Source: an uncultured Cryomorphaceae bacterium
Lineage (GTDB): Bacteria > Bacteroidota > Bacteroidia > Flavobacteriales > Schleiferiaceae
Assembly (NCBI GenBank): GCA_902614915.1
Contig: CACMMX010000010.1
Location: 1-64,000 of the forward strand
Length of the DNA: 64,000 nt
Direction: 5' to 3'
A model generated the notes under the pieces. It was given only the letters and a program-made list of their open reading frames with translations. It made no database searches and had not been told where the DNA came from. Positions 43,191 through 53,800 of this stretch are shown here, piece after piece (the stretch's first letter is position 1; each line of letters starts with the position of its first letter). A program made the position numbers and the translations under genes.

Positions 43191-44609
43191 ATGCGTTTTC
43201 TAACACTTAGGGTCCGTACTTTCTTGTTTATGATACTTAACCTTTTGTTGGCATTTCTGTTAACAGGTGCCTTTAGTTTCTATCATTTTAAAAAAGAGAC
43301 AAAAGAATATCACAATGAACGTTTTGAGCGTAAGGAGCGAGCAATTATAAGTCATATAGAATATGTTGTTTCAGGCAAAGACAGTCTTATTCAAACAGCA
43401 GAGACGTTGAGGAACTCTCTTATTAAAAGGATAAATGAAATAGGCTCGATTCATAAACTCGATATCGGTATTTATCTTTCAAATGGGGAGCTTATAGCAA
43501 AATCAATTTTACAAAAGGAAAACAATGCGGTTCTACCGAATAAATTAACTTTATTACAAGTTGATAATTATACCTCTTCGATCGGAAGACAGGTAACAGA
43601 ACACGAGGGAAACCTTCTTGTAAGTACCAGCGAAATTTTTTTACCGGAAGATCAATACAGTTTGATAGTAAGGACATTATATCGTGTTGATAATTCAACC
43701 AAACCTAAAGGACAAATAGACTTTCTGAAACAACTTGTATATGTGTATCTATTTCTCTTATTATTAGGCATTTTATTAGCATTCATTTTATCCAATTATA
43801 TAAGCCAAAATATGAAGCGAGTCATAGAACAACTGAAAAAGGTTCGGTTGAATAAATCCAATGAAAAGCTGGATTGGCGCTTTAATGATGAAATTGGAGA
43901 GCTTATCCAACAGTATAATGTAATGGTTGATAAGTTGGAGCAAACAGCTGTTGAATTGGCTACAACAGAACGTGAGAGCGCCTGGAAGGAAATGGCTCAA
44001 CAAGTTGCGCATGAGATAAAAAACCCCCTAACTCCAATGCGTTTAACATTACAAATGATGGAGCGCGAGAAAGATGTTGCAGAGATCCAAGAGATGGCTT
44101 CAAACCTCCTTGATGAAATTGAAAACCTCACTAATATTGCTGAGGCGTTTTCTCGATTTGCTCAGATGCCCAAGTTGAAACTTGAGCTATTAGATATCTC
44201 TTATCAAACAAATCGCGCTGTTGCACTTTATTTAGACCGAGGAGTTAGTTTTGAATCTTCGGGATCTGTTTATACGAAAATAGACAAGGAACAGTGGTCT
44301 AGAATTCTCCATAATCTTGTTACAAATGCGATTCAGAGTATTCCAAAAAGCAGAAAAGCAGATGTTAATGTTCGTGTTGATGGCCGAGATGATCGAATCT
44401 TCATTTTTGTAAAGGACAATGGTGAGGGTATTCCGGAGTACATGCAAGATCGCGTTTTTGAGCCTAATTTTACCACTAAGAATTCAGGAATGGGCTTAGG
44501 TCTTGCTATGGTTAAAAACCTTATTGAAAATTTGGGAGGAGTAATTCGGTTCAACACATCTGCTAAGGGCACAGAATTTACCATAGAACTACCCATAATA
44601 AGAGATTAA
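43191..44609 (+). CDS. NtrY-like sensor histidine kinase
   Basis: Membrane histidine kinase, 472 residues. Two membrane helices (about 10-30 and 183-203) flank an extracytoplasmic sensor of about 150 residues. A HAMP-like linker, a HisKA domain with phospho-acceptor His 274 in QVAHEIKNPLTPMRL, and a HATPase (NAIQSI, DNGEGIP, GMGLGLAMVK) follow. The HEIKNPLTP box is typical of NtrY. No response regulator gene is adjacent; the enoyl-CoA hydratase starts one base after the stop. Signal and target are unknown. Confidence 0.88.
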   Translation: MRFLTLRVRTFLFMILNLLLAFLLTGAFSFYHFKKETKEYHNERFERKERAIISHIEYVVSGKDSLIQTAETLRNSLIKRINEIGSIHKLDIGIYLSNGELIAKSILQKENNAVLPNKLTLLQVDNYTSSIGRQVTEHEGNLLVSTSEIFLPEDQYSLIVRTLYRVDNSTKPKGQIDFLKQLVYVYLFLLLLGILLAFILSNYISQNMKRVIEQLKKVRLNKSNEKLDWRFNDEIGELIQQYNVMVDKLEQTAVELATTERESAWKEMAQQVAHEIKNPLTPMRLTLQMMEREKDVAEIQEMASNLLDEIENLTNIAEAFSRFAQMPKLKLELLDISYQTNRAVALYLDRGVSFESSGSVYTKIDKEQWSRILHNLVTNAIQSIPKSRKADVNVRVDGRDDRIFIFVKDNGEGIPEYMQDRVFEPNFTTKNSGMGLGLAMVKNLIENLGGVIRFNTSAKGTEFTIELPIIRD

Positions 44610-44610
44610 T

Positions 44611-45396
44611 ATGAACCAATCTGAACATCTTTTAGTCGAAAAAAATGAGGGTATAGCCCTTGTAACACTGAATCGGCCAAAACAGCTAAACGCTCTAAAC
44701 AAAGCCCTTTTAAGCGAATTAAGTGAAGTGCTTGAATCGCTTAGAGACGCTACAGAAATCAAGGTTGTTTTACTAACAGGCGCCGGCGAGAAAGCGTTTG
44801 TCGCAGGAGCGGATATAAAAGAGTTCGCGTCTTTCAATGGAGCTCAAGGGGCCGAGCTGTCTAAAGAAGGACATCTTACTGTTTTTAATGTGATTGAAGA
44901 GTTTCCGAAACCTGTTATTGCAGCGATAAACGGCTTTGCGCTAGGTGGGGGATTAGAACTTGCGATGTCAGCACATATTAGAATTGCATCTAACAATGCG
45001 CGAATGGGCCTTCCAGAGACCTCGTTGGGGTTAATTCCTGGTTATGGAGGCACTCAGCGTCTCCCTCAGCTAATTGGAAAGGGAAGGGCATTAGAAATGA
45101 TTTTTAGTGCAAGAATGATTGATGCAGAAACAGCTTTGAATTATGGATTGGTGAACCAGGTGGTCCCTCAAGAGAAGCTCCTAGAAGCCGCCCAGAAAAT
45201 GGCACGTTCATTTATGAAGAACAGCATTGTGGCCATGGGCTATGCTATTGAAAGCGTTAATGCCGGGCTGCTCGAAGGTTCTCTAGGTTATGACGTTGAG
45301 GTTCAGGCTTTTGGGGATTGTTTTGAGACGAAAGATTTTAAAGAAGGAACTCAAGCGTTTGTGGAAAAACGTAAACCTCATTTTCCCGGTGCCTGA
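44611..45396 (+). CDS. Enoyl-CoA hydratase/isomerase family protein
   Basis: Crotonase-fold enzyme, 261 residues. The oxyanion-hole texts are AFVAGADIKEF and INGFALGGGLELAM; the two expected catalytic glutamates lie in LGGGLELA (Glu about 113) and LPETSLGLIPGYGGTQRL (Glu about 133). It may hydrate 2-enoyl-CoA in fatty acid or phenylacetate degradation; a link to the Paa genes is only contextual. It overlaps the downstream esterase gene by one base and directly follows the kinase gene. Confidence 0.9.
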   Translation: MNQSEHLLVEKNEGIALVTLNRPKQLNALNKALLSELSEVLESLRDATEIKVVLLTGAGEKAFVAGADIKEFASFNGAQGAELSKEGHLTVFNVIEEFPKPVIAAINGFALGGGLELAMSAHIRIASNNARMGLPETSLGLIPGYGGTQRLPQLIGKGRALEMIFSARMIDAETALNYGLVNQVVPQEKLLEAAQKMARSFMKNSIVAMGYAIESVNAGLLEGSLGYDVEVQAFGDCFETKDFKEGTQAFVEKRKPHFPGA

Positions 45397-46061
45397 TGTC
45401 AACGCATTTTATTGAAACCATACAGAAACTGCGCATAGAAAGTGTAGGTGACTTAAATGAAAACACAACCAACATTTGGCTTGCCCTGCATGGCTACGGA
45501 CAATTGGCAGAATATTTTAAAAGACATTTTATTCCGTTAAGTCATCAAGGACGTGTATTTGTTGTGCCGCAAGGAGCACATAAATTTTACCTCCACGGTA
45601 CCGAAGGGCGGGTAGGTGCATCTTGGATGACCAAAGAAGATCGAAAAATGGATATTGACAATCAACGATTTTTTTTGAACGAAGTAGTTAGTTGGGCTGC
45701 AAAAGAGGCGCCAAACGCACGGTTCCATATGGTGGGTTTTAGCCAAGGTGTGGCAACGGGGATGCGCTTTTTGGGTTATTCTAAGACCTATATCCACTCT
45801 CTTTTGGCTTGGGCGGGAAGTTGGCCGCCGGATTTAGAAGAAGAAAGCCAAAAAACTCTTGCTCAAATGCCTATGAGTTCATGGTTTGGTACGAAGGATC
45901 CCTTTATTGGTAAAGACAAAAGGGAGGAGCGTATAGCTTTATATAACAACAAGTTTGATCTTCACCCAGAAGTGAACACTTATGATGGCGGACATACTTT
46001 TTGTTCTGATATCTTAGCGAATGAAATAAATCGATTAGAAAATATAACTCTTAGGCGATGA
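45396..46061 (+). CDS. Alpha/beta-hydrolase (carboxylesterase/phospholipase-like)
   Basis: A 221-residue serine hydrolase. The nucleophile elbow is MVGFSQGVATG (GFSQG, Ser about 112). The late YDGGHTFCSD supplies the His, and the Asp is probably in FGTKDPFIG. It resembles small carboxylesterases of the phospholipase/thioesterase family. There is no signal peptide, so it is probably cytoplasmic. It overlaps the flanking genes by one base upstream (TGATG) and four downstream (ATGA), so it belongs to an operon with the enoyl-CoA hydratase and DUF819 genes. Confidence 0.83.
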   Translation: MSTHFIETIQKLRIESVGDLNENTTNIWLALHGYGQLAEYFKRHFIPLSHQGRVFVVPQGAHKFYLHGTEGRVGASWMTKEDRKMDIDNQRFFLNEVVSWAAKEAPNARFHMVGFSQGVATGMRFLGYSKTYIHSLLAWAGSWPPDLEEESQKTLAQMPMSSWFGTKDPFIGKDKREERIALYNNKFDLHPEVNTYDGGHTFCSDILANEINRLENITLRR

Positions 46062-47314
46062 CTCACGAAATAGATCCTTGGATTACAAATGACGCAACAC
46101 TCTTTGGTATTTTAGCAGCAATGTTGGGGGGAGTTTTTCTGACTGCTAAAAGTGAAAATCCCTTTTGGAAGAAGTTTTATAGCTATATCCCTGCGCTACT
46201 ATTGTGTTACTTTTTGCCGTCATTGCTGACCACCTTTGAAATCATTGATCCTAAGCAAAGTCGATTGTATTTCATGGCGTCCCGTTATTTACTGCCGGCG
46301 GCACTCATTTTACTGACGCTCAGTATTGATTTTGGAGAGGTAAAAAAACTAGGCCCCAAAGCGCTGATAATGTTTTTTACAGGAACATCTGGTGTAATTA
46401 TTGGTGGTCCTTTATCCATTTTTTTATTCAGTTTTATTGCTCCTGAAATTATTGGCGCTAACTCTGACGCAATTTGGCGAGGGATGACAACGGTCGCGGG
46501 TTCATGGATTGGTGGCGGCGCGAATCAAGCAGCTATGAAGGAAGTTTTTGAAGTAAGTGAAGATATTTTTTCTGCTATGGTAACCGTAGATGTTTTGGTA
46601 GCGGAACTTTGGATGGCTTTTCTTCTCATTGGCGTTGCCAAAGCAAAAAACATTGATGCGTGGTTTAAGGCAGATTCCTCTTCGGTATTGGCGCTTCAGG
46701 AAAAGATGGAGGCGTACACTGCGAGCATTTCAAAAATTCCGTCTTTTAATGATTTAATATATATTTTAGCCATAGCTTTTGGCGCAACAGGTTTGGCTCA
46801 TGGGCTAAGTGACGTTATTGCGCCATTCATCAATAACAACTACCCTGTTTTAGCAAAGTTTAGTCTTACTTCTGGTTTCTTTTGGTTGGTTGTTGTGGCA
46901 ACGACCATAGGAATTGCGTTGAGTTTTACAAAGGCAAGAAACCTCGAAGGCATAGGTGCTTCAAAGGTCGGATCTGTATTTATTTACATTCTTGTAGCAA
47001 CCATAGGTATGAGTATGAATGTTATGGAGGTATTTGAGAATCCTGGGTTATTTGCTGTTGGGTTAGTTTGGATGATTATTCACGTTGGGTTAATGTTCTT
47101 GGTGGCAAAAATCATAAAGGCGCCGTACTTCTTCTTGGCAGTTGGTTCAAAGGCCAATATTGGTGGCGCTGCAAGCGCACCGGTTGTTGCAGCAGCATTC
47201 CACCCAGCGTTGGCCCCGGTAGGGGTTTTGTTGGCCGTATTGGGTTACGCGCTTGGAACATATGGGGCCTACATCTGTGGGCTTTTAATGCAAGGCGCTG
47301 CAGGTGTTTATTAA
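46058..47314 (+). CDS. DUF819 family membrane protein
   Basis: A 418-residue integral membrane protein with roughly ten to twelve helices, matching DUF819 (YjcL-like) transporters: TTVAGSWIGGGANQAAMKEV in the first half and KANIGGAASAPVVAAAF in the second are conserved inverted-repeat motifs. The substrate is unknown. The previous two genes overlap tightly, so a metabolite made or cut by the hydratase or esterase could be its substrate, but this is speculative. Confidence 0.87.
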   Translation: MTHEIDPWITNDATLFGILAAMLGGVFLTAKSENPFWKKFYSYIPALLLCYFLPSLLTTFEIIDPKQSRLYFMASRYLLPAALILLTLSIDFGEVKKLGPKALIMFFTGTSGVIIGGPLSIFLFSFIAPEIIGANSDAIWRGMTTVAGSWIGGGANQAAMKEVFEVSEDIFSAMVTVDVLVAELWMAFLLIGVAKAKNIDAWFKADSSSVLALQEKMEAYTASISKIPSFNDLIYILAIAFGATGLAHGLSDVIAPFINNNYPVLAKFSLTSGFFWLVVVATTIGIALSFTKARNLEGIGASKVGSVFIYILVATIGMSMNVMEVFENPGLFAVGLVWMIIHVGLMFLVAKIIKAPYFFLAVGSKANIGGAASAPVVAAAFHPALAPVGVLLAVLGYALGTYGAYICGLLMQGAAGVY

Positions 47315-47416
47315 GGAAATCAATGCTTTAAATGGTACCGTTTTCCAAGAGCCGTTCCGATTTTATATTTTGGTGGTTTTAGTCTGTATAGAAACGCCAT
47401 TCATTCGTGAGTGAAA

Positions 47417-47445
47417 AGCGCTATTTTCTTCGCTTAGCGTTTTTA
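47417..47445 (+). terminator. Candidate terminator after the DUF819 gene
   Basis: AGCGCTA (47417-47423) pairs with TAGCGTT (47435-47441, one G-T pair) and is followed by TTTTAGG. The stem is weak, but the place, 100 bases after the stop and before a new unit, fits. Confidence 0.4.
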
Positions 47446-47489
47446 GGTTTTATAGTAAGACGTGTCATATAATACACCTTAAAACATCA

Positions 47490-47511
47490 GCGTCTATACC
47501 ATAACAGACGC
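47490..47511 (+). repeat. Inverted repeat upstream of the M28 peptidase gene
   Basis: GCGTCT (47490-47495) and AGACGC (47506-47511) are perfectly complementary around a 10-base centre, 22 bases before the ATG. It could be an operator or a 5' leader hairpin; there is no T tract, so it is not a terminator. Confidence 0.35.
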
Positions 47512-47533
47512 GCATATAAAAACAGAAGACAAC

Positions 47534-48898
47534 ATGAAGAAAGTTATTCTATTTGTCCTCATTGGGATAAACGTACCGGTTAATGCTCAGCAGCTTCCAT
47601 CTGAAGCAAAAGACGTTATCAAAGCAATCTATACCGAAGCCTTAGGCACACAACAGGGGTATAAATGGCTCCATCATATTTGTACTAAGATCGGTCCTCG
47701 ATCAAGCGGCTCGGATGCTGCAAATCAAGCGGCGATATACACTAAACAAATGATGTTGAATGCCGGTGCGGATACTGCTTGGCTTCAACCTGTTGAGGTT
47801 CCAAAATGGTACCGAGGCGAAGAATGGTCAAAAGCATATACCAGAGGGGATACGTTGTCCTTACCAACTACAGCCTTGGGGGGTTCTGTTCCTACACCAA
47901 AAGAGGGAATTAAGGCAGCTGTGGTTGAGGTTGGTTCTTTTGAAGAACTTGAGAAGCTTGGAAAAGAGGGTATAGAAGGAAAAATAGTATTTTATAACAC
48001 CTATATGGACCATAGTCTAATTAGCACTTTTAATGCCTATGGTGGCGCCGTTAAGTATCGCTGGGCAGGCGCCATGGAGGCGGTGAAGTACGGTGCTTTG
48101 GCTACGGTAATGCGCTCCGTGACGTTATTGCGGGATGATTTGCCTCACACAGGAGCCATGAGTTATGGGGATAGTGAGGTGAAAATTCCAACAGCCGCTA
48201 TTTCTTGGCTTGCTGCGGATAAATTAGCGAAAATGTTGAATAATGGTTTGGTTGAACTTGAGCTTTTCTTGGATTGTGGTGTACGAGGTAAATCAATAAA
48301 TTACAACATGATAGCAGATTTCAAGGGCGCGGAAAAGCCGAACGAAATCATGCTTGTAGGAGGACACATTGATTCTTGGGATTTAGGGCAAGGCGCGCAG
48401 GATGATGGCGCAGGATGCGCTCAAGCAATGCAAGTTCCTAACTTAATAAAAAAAGTGGGTTATAAAAACAACCGAACAATCCGTGTGGTCTTATGGGCCA
48501 ACGAGGAATTTGGTCTGGATGGAGCAAAAGAATATGCCCGTTGGGCCAAATCGCAAGGCGTTCGACATTGGGTAGCGATGGAAAGCGATGCGGGAGGAGA
48601 TGTGCCTAGGGGTTTCGGAATCAGTGCAGACGATATTCGACTTGAGCAGGTAAGAACGTATGAAGAGTTGTTTAGTCCTTATGGATTACATGTTTTTGCA
48701 AAAGGAGGCGGCGGAGCCGACTTAGGTCCATTACGAGGTTATGACGATTTTTTTATAGGTTATCGTCCAGAAAGCCAACGTTATTTTGATTTTCACCACA
48801 GCGCTAGAGACAACATTAATGCGATTCATCCAAGAAGCTTAGAAATGGGCGCAGCATCTATGAGTGCATTATTTTATTTATTAGATCATTTAGACTAA
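47534..48898 (+). CDS. M28 family zinc peptidase, secreted
   Basis: A 454-residue exported aminopeptidase/carboxypeptidase. The signal peptide ends NAQQ. A protease-associated-like insert (about 115-250) precedes the M28 core, whose dizinc site shows GGHIDSWDLGQGAQDDGAG, the catalytic ANEEFGLDGA, ESDAGG and the last ligand in DFHHSARDN. It resembles glutamate carboxypeptidase/PGCP-like M28B enzymes. It is a single gene with an inverted repeat upstream. Confidence 0.9.
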   Translation: MKKVILFVLIGINVPVNAQQLPSEAKDVIKAIYTEALGTQQGYKWLHHICTKIGPRSSGSDAANQAAIYTKQMMLNAGADTAWLQPVEVPKWYRGEEWSKAYTRGDTLSLPTTALGGSVPTPKEGIKAAVVEVGSFEELEKLGKEGIEGKIVFYNTYMDHSLISTFNAYGGAVKYRWAGAMEAVKYGALATVMRSVTLLRDDLPHTGAMSYGDSEVKIPTAAISWLAADKLAKMLNNGLVELELFLDCGVRGKSINYNMIADFKGAEKPNEIMLVGGHIDSWDLGQGAQDDGAGCAQAMQVPNLIKKVGYKNNRTIRVVLWANEEFGLDGAKEYARWAKSQGVRHWVAMESDAGGDVPRGFGISADDIRLEQVRTYEELFSPYGLHVFAKGGGGADLGPLRGYDDFFIGYRPESQRYFDFHHSARDNINAIHPRSLEMGAASMSALFYLLDHLD

Positions 48899-48990
48899 GC
48901 GGTGAGCAGGTAATGCTGCTTATAAAGAACGCCGTTTATCCTGCCGAGGTCGGGGAGAGAAATCTTCCAGGTCTTTTTTATCTACCACAT

Positions 48991-49021
48991 AAAAAACGGG
49001 GCAGCCGAAGCCACCCCGTTT
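48991..49021 (-). terminator. Terminator of the DUF5777-YceI-cytochrome unit
   Basis: Stem AAACGGGG (48994-49001) / CCCCGTTT (49014-49021). Read on the minus strand, the stem ends in a run of T (CCCCGTTTTTT), as expected for the leftward genes ending at 49048. On the plus strand it may also help end the M28 gene. Confidence 0.75.
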
Positions 49022-49047
49022 AGGTTAAGGTTTTTTATTCCCAAACG

Positions 49048-49959
49048 TCATTCTTTAATTGTGAAGACACGAGAAACATTAAAACCTAAAAAAACACTTG
49101 CATCCCTAATATCATATGGGTTCTGAGCCATCCAGAAGGGCGCATTCATTGATTGAGTATTTGAAAGATGAAATTGGAAAACATGTCCACCTGTTTCAAT
49201 GTCTATACCTATTGCCATCGGAACCCTGTGACGAACCTCTCCGCTTTCATTGGGGACACCATATGCATTGTTAGACATAAAAGTTGTTTCTGCGGTTAAA
49301 GCTATGCGTGTTGATAACTTGTACCTTCCTCCTAGCGTTAAATGGGCCGTAGTATTTTTGTCGTCTTGCGTTGGGACCAAGTTAAAGTGTACTATTGAAG
49401 GGCTAATAAGTGTGCTTAATTTGCGATTCCATTTTCGGGCTATAATCGCTTGATGTAGGTAGGATAAACGATCAGATATGTAGTGATTTATATTGTCTGT
49501 GTATTTTGCGTTTCTGTAATTTATCGAACTGTGTAGAGCTAGACTGAACGGTGTATTTATCGTCCCTGATTTTTGTTGTAGAAGCTGATATTTAACAAAT
49601 CCATCTGCGATTTTAAGGAAAGAGCTTCTGCCAATGCCAGCATTCAACCTGTTGGTTATCCCATAATCAACTTGCATTCTTATTTGTGCGTTGTCGAGAC
49701 CAAAGAAATTATAGAGGTAATCGTCACCAAAACTACCAAAACGATGAGCTATAATATATTGAAGAACTCCTTTACCTGGGGTTTCGTTGGTTGCTGCATT
49801 TATTAATTGCGTTCCCTTAAAAGTGGCATAAATAACATTGTTTGCATCCACGGTACTTGCAATTGAATCTTCATCTAATAAATCGAACAAATCCTTTTTC
49901 TGTGCTAAAGCGACTGAGCTTGTGCAAAACAAGCATACGAGTAATAGGTTCTTTCTCAT
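49048..49959 (-). CDS. DUF5777 family outer-membrane beta-barrel protein
   Basis: A 303-residue exported barrel. Its signal peptide ends ALAQKK, and strands alternate in the usual aromatic-ended pattern. Recognisable texts are IYATFKGTQLINAATNE and QYIIAHRFGSFGD, as in DUF5777 proteins. It is the last gene of a leftward trio with a YceI protein (overlap four bases) and a monohaem cytochrome. In Bacteroidota these families often occur together, pointing to a periplasmic electron-carrier or lipid function that is not yet defined. Confidence 0.83.
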   Translation of the reverse strand: MRKNLLLVCLFCTSSVALAQKKDLFDLLDEDSIASTVDANNVIYATFKGTQLINAATNETPGKGVLQYIIAHRFGSFGDDYLYNFFGLDNAQIRMQVDYGITNRLNAGIGRSSFLKIADGFVKYQLLQQKSGTINTPFSLALHSSINYRNAKYTDNINHYISDRLSYLHQAIIARKWNRKLSTLISPSIVHFNLVPTQDDKNTTAHLTLGGRYKLSTRIALTAETTFMSNNAYGVPNESGEVRHRVPMAIGIDIETGGHVFQFHLSNTQSMNAPFWMAQNPYDIRDASVFLGFNVSRVFTIKE

Positions 49960-50459
49960 CTCGCTATCATTTCACAGTTTAATTTTATTTTGGCCTCTGA
50001 GGCGATTTTATTAGCAACAATTTTAGGAATTGAAACCTTGAAATCTTCAATTTTCACTGAAAATTGTGCGTTAAAAAAAGCGCGTTTTTCCGTTATCTCT
50101 AGAGTAGCAGGCACATTAACATCTTTGGTAACACCATGTATATTTAGCGTACCAATTGCCCTTCCGTCCTTATACTTTCCCTTGAATATAGCTTTTGGGT
50201 AAATTTCACTCTCCACATAATTTTCGTTGAAATGTTCCTGCATTAAGGCACGTTTAAACTCAAAGGAAGTCATAAGTACTTGAATACCAAGCTTGTTGTC
50301 CTCTCCATCATATACGGCTGTAGCGCTTTTGCTGACTGCATAGATGTCCTCCAAAGGGGATCCGGCGTCAAAAGAAAGCAACCCTTGTCTTGTTAAGTAT
50401 TGTTGTGCATTTGCTGACAACGCAACAATAAAAAACATAGCGGTTAGTTTAAAATTCAT
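49956..50459 (-). CDS. YceI family periplasmic protein
   Basis: A 167-residue exported lipocalin-like protein; the signal peptide ends SANAQQ. The YceI pattern shows FNENYVESEIYPKAIFKG and IGTLNIHGVTKDVNVP. YceI proteins bind polyisoprenoids or quinone-like lipids in the periplasm. It begins three bases after the cytochrome gene's stop and overlaps the barrel gene, indicating a unit that works in the envelope. Confidence 0.88.
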   Translation of the reverse strand: MNFKLTAMFFIVALSANAQQYLTRQGLLSFDAGSPLEDIYAVSKSATAVYDGEDNKLGIQVLMTSFEFKRALMQEHFNENYVESEIYPKAIFKGKYKDGRAIGTLNIHGVTKDVNVPATLEITEKRAFFNAQFSVKIEDFKVSIPKIVANKIASEAKIKLNCEMIAR

Positions 50460-50462
50460 AGG

Positions 50463-50849
50463 TTAATTATCTAATGCACCTTGGTTAATCCAGGCTCTTA
50501 ATTTCTTTTGATTGCAATCGCTTAACGGACCGTTTGGAGGCATGGAAAGTGGATCGCTTAGCGGTCTTCTAACCCTATCCATTATTAATCCGTTCAATGC
50601 AGCGGATTGAATGTTTTGATGATCGGCTAGATTTAAACCCCCGCTTGCTGAGATTCCGTTGTGGCAGCCTTCGCAACTCTGTTGAATGATTGATTCGATA
50701 TCTTGACTAAAGGAAACCGCGGAGGTATCGCAAAAAATACCGGAGCCAGTACGGTCTTCAATATTATCATAAGTGCAACGGGAAGCGGTCATTAGAAACA
50801 TAAAACCAAGTGCTGCCGAAGCTGTTTTGCTCCAACGATTAACGCGCAT
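50463..50849 (-). CDS. Monohaem c-type cytochrome lipoprotein
   Basis: A 128-residue exported protein with a lipobox-like TASRC (Cys about 25), one haem motif CEGCH (about 59-63) and a probable distal Met in LSMPPNG (Met about 103). It is therefore a small electron-transfer cytochrome anchored to a membrane. ATG 50849 is chosen because it gives a tidy signal peptide and clears the upstream helicase gene; ATGs at 50876 and 50903 in the same frame would overlap it. It is the first gene of the cytochrome-YceI-barrel trio. Confidence 0.82.
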   Translation of the reverse strand: MRVNRWSKTASAALGFMFLMTASRCTYDNIEDRTGSGIFCDTSAVSFSQDIESIIQQSCEGCHNGISASGGLNLADHQNIQSAALNGLIMDRVRRPLSDPLSMPPNGPLSDCNQKKLRAWINQGALDN

Positions 50850-50868
50850 TCTTTTATTTAGGTTTAAT

Positions 50869-53800
50869 TTAAACATAAAGTAATTCCCCTTGAACGTTTT
50901 CAAAGCAGGCAGAGAGAAGATTTATATATTCATTTAACTGCTTTTCGTCCTTTTCTTTTGGAACGCCAGTTTTATAATCTATAACAATCAGTTCCTTTTC
51001 CTGTTCAATTATTAAATCGGGTCTAAAGAAGCTCTCGCCATCAACAAGGCTTCGTTCGGTATATACTGCAGTATTTTCCTTTTCCAATAGGTTCAATATT
51101 TTATGGGTACCTATTTGGTTAAGAATATTATATGCACGTTCTCTGAGGGCATTAGAGATGATACCGCTGCGGTATAAGCGCTCTAAGCTTTGATGCCTCT
51201 TTTCTTTAGGGCCTTGAAGAATTCGGTGTATAGCGGTGCCCCATTTTCTCGGGTCTATTCCGCCCTCGTACCAATTTTGTGGAGCAGCATGTGCCATTTT
51301 TAGTTTTGCAGCCCCAAGAGTTGTTTTTGTTAAAAACATTTCTGCTTTGGTATTTACTTCATTTTTATCTTTAGGAAGAACTGCTTTACCTATTCTATGC
51401 TGTCCTGCATTTCCTTCCACACCAAGGTAATCAAAGATTGCCTTGGAGAGATTTTTAGCCTCCTCGTCTTCTTTGAGAATAATGTGTAATCCACGAACAG
51501 GCCTTGTTAATGCGACATAAATCATATTCATCCAGTCGAATCGACTCTTGGTTTCCAATTCTATAATGTGGTCCTTCTCAAATAAATCTAAATTTTCTTT
51601 GGTAAACGAAACAGGTATACGTTCAATTTCGTCGTGGTATGGAAACTCTAGCCAATGTTCAGTATTGTCAATTTTGTAGTTGATGTCGAAAGGAACTATT
51701 ACATGTTCAAACTCTAGCCCTTTACTCTTGTGAACTGTCATTACACGTATCGCTGATGCGTTTGCATATGTCTGTATTGGTCTGTTGAAGGCTTCTTCCC
51801 TCCACCAAATGGGTAAATTTGCAAACGTACCCTCCCTGTTTTGGTATTCATAGACAGCGTCTAAAGCGGCGTCTACAAAAGCATTTGGTGTGTCTAAATA
51901 GCCAAAAATATCAAAGGCACGAAAGGCAAAATCAAATAGACTATCCGCTGGATGGAGTAACTGTGATACCTTTGGAAAGTCGTTTATTAGTGCTGAGACA
52001 CCAAATGAAGCAGTTGACTTTTCTAAGATAAACCCATCTTCTGCCTTTAACTTGTTATGGCGAACAAGCGCATGAGCTAATGCGAATCGCGACGGTTTAT
52101 CTTCTGGATTAAGATACATTTTAAATGCCGCGTGAAGTAGTTTTCCTTCGTGGCTGTTTCCAAGAATTAGTCCGTCTGAAGTAAAAACTGGACAGCCATT
52201 ATTCGTTAAGTAGTTGGCAATGAGTTTCCCGTCAGCATTGCCCCTAACTAGAATAGCAATATCTGAATAGTCGAATTTACGCTTATGCAATTCTTTGATG
52301 CGTTCTAGTGTTTTTTTACAGGCTAATTCTTTAAAGTTATTCGCATCACTTGCATCGATAACATCAACTATGACTTCTCCCTCATCATCTTTTTTAGTGG
52401 CTATTTGATATACCCGATCTCTTGAATAGACACTCTTGTGTCCCTCTTGCAAGAGTTCATTGGACAGAGATGCAAATAGGTTGTTGTTGAAATTTACAAT
52501 GGCTCCGTATGTTCGGTGATTCTTTTTTAGGCGAAGCGTTTTCCTTTTGTACTGTTCAACCCCTCCCGCCTTATTGATAGGATGCGCATTGTCAACAAGC
52601 GCCATAAATTGTTCTGCCTTTCCTCCGCGCCAACGATAAATACTTTGCTTAGCGTCTCCAACAATAAGGGCGGAATTTTTAAACACATCTTTTGTTAATG
52701 TGTGTTCAATTAAAGGATGAAGATTAATGAATTGAACCTCTGAAGTATCCTGGAATTCGTCAATATAAAAGTGCCAATATTTTTCTCCTAATCGAGCATA
52801 TAAGAATCCGGCTGGCTCGTTTTCCAGCTCTTTGTATATAAGCTTGTTAAAGGCGCTCAAAGGCATGGTGTTTTGTTTTTTCTGTAAATCATCAAACTTT
52901 TGCAGCAGCGCCTTTATGGCTGCTAATCTTTGCAGTTTTACCGCAGCTAGTTTTAAAGCCATGAGCTTTCGCTTGTTTTCTGATTCAAAACGCTTGGCTT
53001 TGTTTAAAAAGTCTTCCCAAACCTGCCCGTTGTTTTTGACGTGAGATTTCCAAACGCTGTCTGCAGCAGATAGTGGGTTTTTTTTAAGGTTTTGCCATTT
53101 ATCTAGTATGTGATTTTTTACTGGTTTGTAATGAACAATTGAGCCTTTAAGTCCATGTTCTTTGATAAGATTGCGTGCTTCATTTGATAGGTCCCTGCCT
53201 TCAGTTACAATGGCTTCAACTTGACTTTTTAACTCAAGTTCAACGCTAAGCAGCCGTCCAGGTTGAGGAAGTTTTTCAAGATATTGCCAATTGTCTTCTT
53301 CAAAACTATCCTTTCCTTCTTTTTTGAGGTGATAGTCAGGATTATAATTTTCATCCCGAGCCATTCTTTCATGTACCATTGTCACCATGGTATTTTTCAG
53401 GTCGGAATGATCGCCTAATGAAGTGTATAGATCTTCAAGAGCCTCGGCAATCATGGCGTCTAAATCTAAGCGGACTTCAAAATTGTCGTCTAAGTTTAGG
53501 TCTTTTGTAAAAGTGCGAACAAGACGGTGTGTAAACTGGTCAATAGTCCCAACGTTCAATGTTGAGTAATTATGAAGCATATGCTTGGAGGTAGAAGCCG
53601 CCCTGCATTGTAGCTCTTTCGCGTCTAATCCTAAGGTTTCCCAGATGGGCTTGAAAAAAGTGTCTTCCCATGGCTTGTCAAGTTTACTAAAGGCTAGTAA
53701 ATGTTCTAGCAAACGCGTTTTCATTTCGTCTGCCGCGTTATTTGTAAAGGTGATAGCTAGTATTTTTTGATAAGCGTATTCCGTTTTAGGGTGTTTCAAA

